From positions 191,143 through 205,819 of the forward strand of contig KQ482039.1 of NCBI GenBank assembly GCA_001430745.1: a DNA stretch of 14,677 bases. The letters run 5' to 3'. The notes beneath the pieces are model-generated. The model was not told where the DNA came from. It made no database searches and saw only the letters and a program-made list of their open reading frames with translations. This document shows positions 1-8,444 of the stretch, piece by piece. The number at the start of each line of letters is the position of its first letter. The first letter of the stretch is position 1. The DNA comes from Auxenochlorella pyrenoidosa. Taxonomy: Eukaryota > Chlorophyta > Trebouxiophyceae > Chlorellales > Chlorellaceae. A program made the position numbers and the translations under genes.

Positions 1-1
1 C

Positions 2-136
2 CTGGCGGCGGCCTGCGGCGTGGTGGCGGCGCTGGCGCTGCTGGTGTGGCGCTGGTGCCAGCAAACCATCCCCCGCTTCTACCAGGGGGAGCGCCCATTC
101 GCTCGCAACAGGGTCAGGGGCGAGTACGCGCCCTGA
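2..136 (+). CDS. C-terminal end of an unidentified membrane protein (5' part outside window)
   Basis: An open frame runs from the window edge to TGA at 134-136 and encodes 44 residues. The first part is a strongly hydrophobic Ala/Leu/Val stretch (VVAALALLVW at its core), typical of a membrane-spanning helix. It is followed by a short basic tail ending in RVRGEYAP. GC-ending codons dominate, as in the clearly coding exons of this window, and base composition falls sharply just after the stop, which supports a real gene end. The positive residues after the helix suggest that the tail lies on the cytosolic or stromal side, which is inference. The family cannot be named from so short a piece. The gene converges on the ABA4-like gene, and their 3' regions share 137-954. 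The start of this exon is outside the window. Confidence 0.6.
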   Translation: MAAACGVVAALALLVWRWCQQTIPRFYQGERPFARNRVRGEYAP

Positions 137-954
137 AGGGGAGCAGGCGCCTTGCAAAGCTGCTGCCGTGCAGAGCGGGCAGGACTTGACACGGGGGCCC
201 GCCTGCGTGTGTACACTAGAGCCTTCCTCGCTGATTGAAATCGTGAGCTGATGTATCCATGACTGCGGTTGACTGCCTTTTGACTGACTTGGACAGTCTG
301 TGGATTTGATTGTGAATTCGTTTTAAACAGTTGTGAGCGCTGCGATGCTGCCTGGCACAGGGTTGCCCAGGGACTGCCCCTATGGAAAGTGAAGGCAGCT
401 TTCATGCTCGAGTACTGCCAGCGCTGCTGCCAGGTCGGCCCCAACCCCCAAAAGAAGCCCAAAAACCCTTCCTGCTGCCCACCGTACTGCTGGCATCGGA
501 TTTGCATTGGAAGAGATCAATTTGCTTGGGTGAGTGCAAAAGAGAAGAGGCCGGCCATGCTCTTAAAAACGGCAAGCTGGCAATGAATGGGCCATGCAGC
601 CAGTAAGGGCTCAAGCCCCCGAATGCTGGCAAGGCAGTTGAACAAAATGGGGCCACAGTCAGTCAGCAGGTTCTCATCGGCAAGGATGGACAGTCCAGGC
701 ATCTCAGCTCAGTGCAAGGGTCGACAGGTTACATTCGTTTGGGGCGGAGGCAGCCAGCCTCGCGTGTTGTTGGTCGTCACGGCTCTAGCCAAGTGTTTGA
801 CCGGCCAGCTGTACCCCTCTGACCATGGGGCAGCCCAGGGACGCACCCTCGGGACCGTTGGCGGGCAGTGCTCGCTCAGACACTGGTCAGGGCTGGTGGC
901 CGGTCAGGGGCTGGGCGGGGCCAGCCCTCAGGCTGGCTGGGAGCAGCCCCCAGC
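137..954. other. Convergent 3' untranslated/intergenic region, no gene seen
   Basis: This stretch separates the stop codon of the left-edge gene (+) from the stop codon of the ABA4-like gene (-). Its GC content is visibly lower between about 190 and 800 than in the flanking exons, and the open frames inside it lack the GC-ending codon habit of the coding exons. I read it as two 3' untranslated regions back to back. A TGTAA motif on the minus strand at 729-733 fits the end of the ABA4-like transcript. No TGTAA is present on the plus strand, so the end of the left-edge transcript is not marked. Confidence 0.6.
729..733 (-). terminator. Candidate TGTAA polyadenylation signal of the ABA4-like gene
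   Basis: The minus strand reads TGTAA here, 222 bases after the stop codon at 955-957. TGTAA is the usual polyadenylation signal of chlorophyte nuclear genes, where the A-rich animal signal is not used. No other minus-strand TGTAA lies between the stop and this site. Confidence 0.55.
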
Positions 955-2131
955 TCAGAAGCGGTAGACGACGTAGTCGTCGCCCCTGCGGCCGCGGCCG
1001 CGCCACCAGCGCAGCGCCGCCTTGGTGGCCAGGTGGCACAGCAGGCCCAGCGGGCCCACCATGAAACACAGCACGGCTGCACGGTGGGCACCGGGCCGGC
1101 GTGGTTTGAGGCCCTGGGGCGGAGCTGGGCACTGGTGTAGGCAAGCAGCGGGCGGCAGGGCTGCCGAATGGTATGCCCAGCCAGTGAACAGCCAGCGCAT
1201 GTGCCACCCAGGCTGGGAGCCTGACGTCTGGCCACTCATTCGCTGCAGGGGGCTGCATGGCAGGCCAGCACCCACCTGAGATCCGCGTGGGGATGTTGTA
1301 ACGGTGGCCATCCTGGTACACCCACCTGCAGCGCAGCAGGGGGGGCGGGTGGGGGCAGGCGAGGCTGGCTATCGAGACAGGTGGGGGCAGGCAAGGCTGG
1401 GTATGGGGGCCTTCGAGAGCTGTTGGGTGCTGGCGCGCCGTCGGCACGCCGGAAGGGGAGCACCCGACACCCCTGCCTCGTGCGGCACAACTGCAACGAA
1501 AAAGAGTGCAGGTTGGCATGGGCGCGCAGGAGAAAGAGCCAGCAGTCGGGCTGTGTGGCACCCACCGGGCCTGCCACAGGTCCAACAGCACGAGGTGCAC
1601 CCAGGCCAGCGCCGTCACATCTGGCCGCCCAAACAGCGCGGCAAAGGCCGGCATGCTAGGCTGTGCTGCGCGCCAGGCGGCGGCAGGGGCGCCCGCCCGC
1701 GCCGCAGCCGCCACCGCTGCCGCCGCATCCGAGGCCACCCCTGCAAGCTGCGGCAGCGGCGCCCAGAGCAGCAGCAGCAGCCCATAGAGCGCTGCCGCTG
1801 CCAGCAGCAGGGCAGTGCCGCTGAGGAGCCGCTGTGTTATGCGTGACTTGGGTGCCGCTACCATCAGTGTGTAGAAGGGCAGCACGAACAGTGTGGCGGC
1901 ATCAAAGACCACTGCGGGCGTCAGGACTGCAGCGACTGCCGCCGCTCCCGCTGGTGCCGCCGCTGTCACCACTGCCTGCCGAAGGTCGGGTCGCTGCGTC
2001 AAGCAGCCCCTCTGCAACCGTGGGTGCATCACGGGCGCCCGCAGCGGCGCAGCTGCCCCATATCTCGCAAGGTGCGGGCGTGCCGCACTGGCTGGGGCGG
2101 CTGCCAGCGTTCCGCTCGCAAGCCTGACCAT
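955..2131 (-). CDS. ABA4: ABA4-like (DUF4281) plastid membrane protein, three exons
   Basis: Spliced coding sequence of 245 residues, exons 2131-1566, 1325-1276 and 1076-955. Both introns (1326-1565 and 1077-1275) are GT-AG and the phases join exactly. Family marks: a first membrane helix with FDAATLFVLPFYTLMVAAPK (residues 76-95), a second helix at about 105-123, WVHLVLLDLWQAR (177-189), YQDGHRYNIPTRIS (192-205) and a fourth helix FMVGPLGLLCHLATKA (210-225). These are the landmarks of the ABA4/DUF4281 family; Arabidopsis ABA4 is a chloroplast membrane protein needed for neoxanthin formation. Residues 1-60 are rich in Ala, Arg and Ser and poor in acids, as in a chloroplast transit peptide. 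I chose ATG 2131 for its good context (G at -3 and at +4); an in-frame ATG at 2242 would add 37 residues. Unusual points are a long Ala-rich loop (about 131-170) and a basic tail RGRGRRGDDYVVYRF. Family is firm; the exact role in this alga is inference. Confidence 0.88.
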
Positions 2132-2985
2132 TGCAAGACTCCCCAGCGTTGAAATGGCTCGATCTGGGGCCGATCGCGCACAGGCATTCTGGGTTGAGCC
2201 GCGGCGCTGGCGCTGCTGCGGCGATGCACGCAGTTTGCGCATCCACTTGATGTCCTGCAGATCTTGATCCAAGACTGCAGCTCAGCTATATTCTGCAAGC
2301 TCCAGGGTGTATCTTATCTCCTGGGCGCAATGCACAGAACGGAGTCTTGTGTTGTCATCAGTCGTGTGTGATCACTGCAAGGACCAAGCAAGGCTCTCCC
2401 GCCAGGCTAGTGCCTTGAAGCGATGCAACGGCAGCTTAACGTCTTTGCCCAAAATCTCGAAGAATTGAAGAAATGCTGTTCATTGTGCAACGAACTAGGA
2501 CTGAGCCTGTCTCTGCTCGTACAGGAGGGTACCCCCCAGCCTCCTCCCGAGTGCGCTGCTCTGCATCATCCTGCATGCGCAAGCGGGCATGCAGCCATTT
2601 ACAAGCCTCTGTAATTGGCTTACTGCTGATAATAGAATGTGCCACCTAGGTCATCGCGCCAAAACCCAAGTTGATCACCACGTACCGTTACCGTTGCTCG
2701 GCGGTGGCCGCCTGCCGCCGCTACGGCCAGCCGACCAAACTTGCGGCCTCGAAAGCTGGAAGGTCGCTGATCCTATCGAATGCAGCCATTTACCAACCGT
2801 AGCAATGCGTCTGGCAGCCATCTGCGGCCGGCTGCCCAACTGCCGTGCTGCGGAGGAGAGTCAGCAGCGCAGCAGCCGCTGCCTCTCACATCCCTCTGGT
2901 GGCTACGATCCTCTGCAGCCTCGTCTGATTGATACCAATCGTCTTGAGCATTCTCGACGGACTAGTGGCAGCAGCTGTCGGCACC
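2132..2985. promoter_or_regulatory. Divergent intergenic region between the ABA4-like and LysM genes
   Basis: About 850 bases separate two start codons that point away from each other, so both 5' untranslated regions and both promoters must lie here. GC content is lower than in the coding exons, especially at 2280-2480. I see no convincing TATA box. A 14-base sequence, ATGCAGCCATTTAC, occurs exactly twice on the plus strand (2589-2602 and 2780-2793), both upstream of the LysM start. A small frame at 2423-2614 (+) has poor codon use for this genome and is not called. The stretch 2690-2870 is rich in short GC palindromes such as the one around CGGCGGTGGCCGCCTGCCG. Confidence 0.5.
2589..2793 (+). 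repeat. Two-copy direct repeat upstream of the LysM gene
   Basis: ATGCAGCCATTTAC occurs at 2589-2602 and 2780-2793. The similarity continues a few bases further (ACAAGCC against ACCAACC). Spacing is 191 bases. The copies lie about 200 and 390 bases upstream of the LysM start codon, a plausible position for promoter or 5' untranslated elements. A regulatory role is inference. Confidence 0.45.
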
Positions 2986-5900
2986 ATGGCCCGGACAGCC
3001 GTCGTTGCAGCCCTGCTGCTGCTTGCGGCAGGCTGCGCCAGTGCATGTGAGTCTACTGCATTGCGGACAGGCTGCTAATGCCCGACCACCTTGGCTGGGT
3101 GCGAACCGGCTCGGCAACCCACGAACAGCTGGCTCGGCACCAGTTGGTTGCCCCTGGGGGTGCTGCTGCCCGGCACAATCTCTTGCCAGTGCTCAGAGAG
3201 CACCCGAGCGGCCCTGCCCTCCAACGAACCAGCAGCTGCTGGCAAGCGGCGACAGGTGGCTGAGCCGGCGCGGCGGGTGACGCCGCCGCAGCTGCGCATC
3301 TTCCCCTCATCCTCACCCCACCCCAACTGAATTGCTGCTCCTTACTTGGCCTGTTGGTGTGTGCTGTATTAACTGTTGCGTCGCACACCCATGCTTCTCT
3401 CCCACTGCAGCCGTGTGCGACACGTACATTGTGGAGGGCGGCGACACAATCAGCAGCATCGCCAGCCAGTTCAATGTGCTCGAGTGTGAGCCCTTGCTGT
3501 TCCCAGCCCAAGTCTGTCTGCCTGCTGCCAGCTGTGGATCGCAGATGCCGTGCCCTGTATGATCCTCCCAACTGGCCTGTATGGTCTGTCCGACTTCCCC
3601 CTGCTCGCCTCGCTGGCTCCCCCGTGCCGCCCGCAGCCGACCTGCAGGACGCGCTGACCAAGTGCATCCGGGGCTACACCCCCGGCGTCTTCCTGCAGCC
3701 GCGCCAGATCATCTGCCTGCCGCCCTGGTACGACGCCTGCGCCAACGTGGTCACTGCTGGTGAGGCTGCCGCCCATGCTGCCCTGCCTCACACGTTTTTG
3801 TGCCCGTACGGCGACACTCGGGACTAATGGCTTCCCGGCAGATGCGTGCCTGCCATGCGGGAGTGCAGCACCAACCCTGACGGGATCTGCTTCTTGTCCA
3901 GGCCTGCCGCCCAGCCCAGCCAATTCATCTCACTAATCTGCCTTTTGCCCGGTGCTAACTGGCAGCCATGCTTGCTGCAGCCCCCGCTCACCCTGCTGGC
4001 CCCCCTGTGCCGTGCAGACAAGGGCGACACCACCTGGACCTACAACGACTGCAAGTACTACAAGGTCCAGGTGCGCGGCAGCTTCCCCTGGGCAGCAGCT
4101 GGGCGCCAAAGCTGTGGTCGCCGTGCAAGCATGCTCGGCACTCTGTAGCAGCGCCGCAGCAGAAGCCCTCGGCAGTTCGGCCGGCAGTCTGCACCTGGGG
4201 CCCTCCCCAAGCAGAGTTCGGTGCCCCACCCCTGCACATGCGTGCACGCCCTGCGCACCCCACCCCCACCTGCTGAGCAACGCCACGGCGGCATCCGCTG
4301 GCAGCGCAGCCGGTGTTTTGCATTCGGGGCCCTTTCCAAGCCGAGCGCGTGCCCGCACCCACCACGCACCCCACCCCCATGCACGCAGGCGGGTGACACC
4401 CTGGACACGATCGCCTCCAGCCTGGGCCTGACCCTGCTGGACCTGCAGAACGCCAACCCCGAGGGCTCCACCCTGGCGGTGAGGGTGTTATTAACACCCA
4501 TTTTCTCTTCTTTTCTTTCTTCTTTAGGCCTGCTGGAAGTAGCTCTGCAGCAGGGGGGGGGCTCTTGCCGCGCCGGGGGCCGGCCAATGCGCCGCACGCG
4601 CCCCAATGCAACGCACCGCGCTGCAGTTTGTTTCTCTGCGTGCCAGTGCGGTTGACGCGGTGCGTCCCCGCCCTCCCGCCCTCCCTGCCTGCCCTGCAGG
4701 TCGGCCAGTATGTGAAGCTGCCCGGCTGGTGAGCATGGGGCAGTGTGCGGGTTAGATCTTGCAGACACAGTAACACTGCATTGAACCTGCAGTAAGAAAG
4801 CGGCTTCTGGCACCTGTCACTTGTTGCTTGGCTCGTTTTGCTGCCACTGCTTGCTAGGCGTGCACGCATAGGTGCCCCATGACGTGCTCATCTCTGGGCA
4901 ATGTGCCCCCCACACCCCCACATGCACACACACACGCGACGGGTCAGTCACACACACACACCACCTTGCCCCGCAGGTGGGAGGGCTGCCCCGCCCCCGG
5001 CGACACCGCGCAGGCCTGCCGCTACTACGTGGCCCAGTCCTCCGACTCCCTGGCCTCCATCGCCATGGCCTTCTCCGTGAAGCTGGACGACATCAAGGCG
5101 GGTGCTGGGTGCTGGGATGGGTGTTGGGAGGCAGGATGGGTGCTGGGGTGGTTGCTGGAATGGCTGCCGGGTGCTGGGGTAGTTGCCGGGTGCTGGGGTG
5201 GTTGCTGGAATGGCTGCCGGGTGCTGGAATGTTGGGGAAAAAAGTGGTGGCTCCCTGCTGCCTGTCAAGCTGAGCGACGTCCAAGGTGGGCTGGATGCTC
5301 TGGAATGCTGGAAAGGACGCGCATGGTGCTGCCTGGTGGCAGCCCTGCTGCCTGCAAAGCTGTGGGAGGCATCGAGGCGGGGGCTGAAGGGGGATGCTTG
5401 TGTGGGGCGTGCGCAGGCGATCCCATGGGACTTTTGTATGGGACTTCTTGTGTCATCCCTGCAGGCCGTGAACACCGACCTCGGCGGCGACACCACCAGC
5501 GTGCTGCAGCCTGGCCAGCACGTCAAGATTCCACCCTTCACCTCTGACTGCGGAGAGGGTGGGTGGCCACCGCCGCCTCGCTGTCACCTTGGGCTTGCTT
5601 GACTCGTGGCGGCAGTCGCGCCCGGCCAGCATGATAGAGCCTGCAACAATCCAGCCTGGCGGCATGCCAGGCAGCGCTCTGCCTGGCATCGAGCACCACC
5701 CTCCCGGCACTTTCTGCGCTCGAGCACCGCCCTCTTGACACCCCAAACCCCCGCCTTCCCCCGCTGCCCCAGGCGTGGAGGTGCCCAAGCCCGCCAGCGG
5801 CACCTGCAACGTGTACCGCGTGCAGGCCGGCGACACCCTGTATGACATCGCTGCCTCGGTGGGTGCCAGCTTGCTTGCTTTTGGGGGCTGTTTTGGGCTG

Positions 5901-7112
5901 AAAGCCTGACTAACCTCAACGGAACCTGCGACACAGCTCAGCCCAGCCGCCCCGCCGTGCTGGCTGGCACGGAACCGGCAGTTGCTACGCCCGCATGTGT
6001 GCACATGTGGGGCGCGGTGCAACAGGCGGGAGTGGGCGGGCACCGACGGACAGTTGGTGCTGCTGTCGCTGCCCCAGCTCCGGCCTCAGCACTATTTTTA
6101 ACCAAGCTTGACCAAGACTAGGACTGGCCCTGAAACCCTTACTCCACCTCCACTCCAACCCCCCACACTCCCACCCAACAACCCCACTCCAACCCCCCCG
6201 ACCCCTGTGCAGTTTGGCACCACCACCACCGAGCTGGTGGCCATCAACCCCAACCTGGCGGCCGGCGGCGTGCTGTCCACCGACACCGAGGTCTTCATCC
6301 CGCCCTTGTGAGCTCCTGCAATAGGAGGCCCTGCTGTGCCCGCTGCGCCCATGCTGTGCCCCCCGCTGCGTGCACCTCTCACCAACGCCGAGGTCCTCAG
6401 CCCGCCCTTATGATCGCACGTGTGCCCGCATTGCGAGCAGGCGCACGCTGGCCGACGTGCGCTACCAGCAGAGTGCCTGGGGGCTGGTGAAAACCCCTGC
6501 TGCTTCCGATCCCCGCCCGCCCACCGCCCCACCCCGCCTGTGTGCCATGCAGCTCCGAGGAGGGCTGCGTCGATGGCAAGACTTGTGAGTGACCAGGCTC
6601 ATGAGTGCGCAGCAAAGGGCTGTGCGCCAGGAGGGCAAGGGGCTGTGCACCCGACCTCGGCCTGGGCAATACCAGCCTTGCAACGTGTGTAAGAGGGTCC
6701 AGGAATCAGCAGCAGCTCTCCACGCATGGACGCCCGTGACGCTTACTGGTGCATGACATCCGGGATTGCTCTGCCCGCCCTCCCTCCCACGCAGATGTGA
6801 CCCCCACCTACACCTACAGCCCCAGGTGGGCACCTGTGCCTGGCTGCCCGCCGTGCTGGCGCGCCTGTTATGTTGGGTGCCTTCAGCTGCCGCTGGTTGC
6901 TGGGCCGTCTCGCTGCATCCCCAGCCTTGCAGCACCCTGCTCAGCCTGCTCATGCAAGCCCCCTCCTGCCCTGCAGCCCCTCTGACGGCAGCATCTCGGC
7001 GCAGTCCCTGGACACCGCCCCCGCCCCCTCTGGCGAGGCTGCCCCCGCCGAGGAGGCCACAGCCCCCGCCCCGGCACCCACGGAGGCTGGCCGCCGCCTG
7101 CTGCGCGCCTGA
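2986..7112 (+). CDS. Secreted four-LysM-domain protein, 13 exons
   Basis: Predicted 341 residues. Exons: 2986-3046, 3411-3485, 3637-3759, 4018-4070, 4389-4478, 4700-4728, 4977-5097, 5465-5558, 5773-5858, 6213-6307, 6553-6584, 6795-6825, 6977-7112; every phase closes. The start ATG sits in GCACCATGG. Residues 1-20 (MARTAVV...GCASA) form a signal peptide with an ASA cleavage site. LysM modules lie at about 24-74 (YIVEGGDTISSIASQFNV, ending QIICLPP), 99-142 (YYKVQAGDTLDTIASSL, ending YVKLPG), 160-208 (YYVAQSSDSLASIAMAF, ending HVKIPP) and 229-275 (VYRVQAGDTLYDIAASF, ending EVFIPP). Module 3 has SSDS where the others have GDT. Cysteines flank each module, suggesting disulfides. The tail (298-341) is a Ser/Pro/Ala/Glu linker ending GRRLLRA, with no membrane anchor. 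LysM domains bind N-acetylglucosamine glycans such as chitin or peptidoglycan; a cell-wall or bacterial-contact role is inference. No catalytic domain is present. Confidence 0.85.
4147..4379 (+). repeat. Diverged tandem duplication inside LysM intron 4
   Basis: Intron 4 (4071-4388) contains two related blocks of roughly 105-120 bases, about 4147-4268 and 4275-4379. Shared pieces include GGGGCCCTCCCCAAGC against GGGGCCCTTTCCAAGC and the end GCGCACCCCACCCCCA against ACGCACCCCACCCCCA. The second block runs into the real acceptor GCACGCAG, so the duplicated part includes the pyrimidine-rich tract before a splice acceptor. Confidence 0.6.
4912..4970 (+). repeat. CA-rich microsatellite in LysM intron 6
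   Basis: Two CA runs (CACACACACAC near 4925-4935 and near 4950-4961) lie just before the acceptor of intron 6. The tract is interrupted by GCGACGGGTCAGT. It probably varies in length between strains; no function is evident. Confidence 0.6.
5098..5235 (+). repeat. GGTGCTGG minisatellite at the 5' end of LysM intron 7
   Basis: The intron opens with a G-rich array built on GGGTGCTGGGGTGGTTGC. An identical 31-base block occurs at 5138-5168 and 5188-5218 (period 50), with a shortened 19-base copy between them at 5169-5187 and another partial copy from 5219. The array begins at the unusual GC donor of this intron, so repeat growth may have replaced the original donor context. Confidence 0.7.
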
Positions 7113-8414
7113 GCAGCCGCGCTGGAGGCGTAGCCCAGCGTATCGCACGCGCCCAGAAGATCCAGTAGATTCCTAGATGTCATAATGGTAGTACCCCGCA
7201 GATCCCCAAGTCAGCACCAGGATAGAGAGTGGCAGCCCCTCGACAGCTGCAGTGTGTCCCCTAGTCTCCCCGGCCTTGTCGGGCTTGGCTCGGCAGGCCG
7301 CAGCCGCGCCCACCTACCACCCGGGGCGCACGCGCAGCGCCCCTGCGCTGTGGACGCTGCGCCCCTGGCCCGTCGCATCTTGCCGCCTTCACCGTGCGTC
7401 CCACCTCCCCACCTCTGTCTGCTTCTCTCTCCGGTTAGGCAGCTGCGACACTGCCCTTGCAATCCCTTGTCTGCATGCCCTTCTCCCGACTCGCTGCCGC
7501 CCTGCTGCCCTCCCGCGCTGGACAGGCGCTGTAACCTCATGACCCTCGCCAAAGAGAGCCCTGCTCACAGGCAGCGTGAGCAGACATGGAAAGCACTCCA
7601 GCGCGTGTGCGCTCTGGGGAAGGCACAATAGAAAACAATGTGAGGGCCATAAGTGCGTGTACAGGGCGGACTGGGCCAACAGGCAAGCGGGGCCCACCGC
7701 GGCATGCAGATAATGGCAAGGCACGCAATGGAGTGGCAAAGGATGTCAGGAAAAAAAACGCAGGGGCGCATGGAACAGACTGCCCATGGGATTGAAAGGG
7801 ATGAGCATGGGCAAGAGCAGAGGACAGAGGGGCCAGGCAGTCAAGTCAGCCTGGGGAAGTTGGCTCGAGCAATGGACTCGGGAGCTCAGCAGCAGTGCAA
7901 CACAAATGCGACGCTACCAGGGAGCAGTGTGGGGTGGGAAGATTGGAAAAGGGGACACGAGGTCATCAGAATCGAATGAAATGGGAGCGACAGGGGGGCG
8001 CTTGGGGCGTGTGGGTACAGGCAGGCGAGCAGGATCCTGGGGGGGGGGGAATGACGTGAGATGTAATGGAATGAGGTATTGGTCTGTGTCGCAAGTTGCG
8101 TTTGTGACTCGACAAACTTTAAGCCCAAACAAGCAGGCATGGGGCCTGCGCCACTCCGGCACGGGGGGCGTTATTCGCACTGCAAACCACACTCGGCGCT
8201 GCAGCCTGCGAGCGGTGGGGCCGCGACAGTCTGGCGCGTCAATCTGGCGTCGCAGCACAGCCTGCACAAGAAGCAGAGGTGCTGGTAGAGGTGCCGCTTG
8301 CGCTCTTGCAGACTCGGGGGTCGCGCCGTGCCTGCCTGCCAGCAAGGGCGGCAGGTGCTTCACTGCCAGGAGGCGAGCAGGTACTTCACTGCCAGCAAGG
8401 AGCCAGCAGATATT
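7113..8414. other. Convergent 3' region between LysM gene and the 348-residue gene
   Basis: No gene is called in these 1.3 kb. The first part (7113 to about 7550) is most likely the LysM 3' untranslated region, ending near a TGTAA at 7530-7534. The part from about 7560 to 8130 is purine-rich on the plus strand and less GC-rich, with A and G runs (A8 near 7751-7758 and a G run near 8040-8049). A second plus-strand TGTAA occurs at 8062-8066. The part next to 8414 is the 3' untranslated region of the minus-strand gene and carries copies of its last codons (8337-8418). No minus-strand TGTAA is present, so that transcript's end is unmarked. Confidence 0.55.
7530..7534 (+). terminator. Candidate TGTAA polyadenylation signal of the LysM gene
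   Basis: TGTAA lies 418 bases after the LysM stop codon and is the first plus-strand occurrence downstream of it. This is the standard chlorophyte nuclear polyadenylation motif. Another copy at 8062-8066 is possible but distant. Confidence 0.5.
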
Positions 8415-8444
8415 TCACTGCCAGGAGTCGAGCAGATACTTCAC
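8337..8444 (-). repeat. Four-copy tandem repeat of the last codons of the 348-residue gene
   Basis: On the minus strand four copies follow each other: 8444-8419 (26 bases), 8418-8390 (29), 8389-8364 (26) and 8363-8337 (27). Each starts GTGAA(G/A) and ends TGGCA. Copy 1 encodes VKYLLDSW plus part of the final Gln codon. Because the first unit is 26 bases, not a multiple of three, the junction CA/GTGA creates the stop codon TGA at 8417-8415. Copies 2-4 are therefore untranslated. Confidence 0.8.

Noticed and set aside
382..606. Overlapping 60-140 residue frames on both strands at 79-700
   Set aside because: They lie in lower-GC convergent 3' sequence, overlap each other, and show no domain.
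2423..2614. 63-residue plus-strand frame upstream of the LysM gene, ending just before a TGTAA
   Set aside because: Its codons are AT-ending far more often than in real exons here, there is no recognisable domain, and it lies in a promoter/leader region.
2436..2645. 69-residue minus-strand frame in the same divergent region
   Set aside because: No family signal, ordinary length for chance, and codon use unlike the real genes.
3841..3897. Possible extra LysM exon after CCCGGCAG encoding a Cys-rich piece
   Set aside because: The phase that fits gives a non-LysM peptide, the possible donor GTCCAG is poor, and the linker without it matches the other inter-module linkers in length and cysteine placement.
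8337..8444. CRISPR-like appearance of short repeats
   Set aside because: Units are directly adjacent without spacers, vary in length and copy coding sequence, so this is a minisatellite in eukaryotic DNA.
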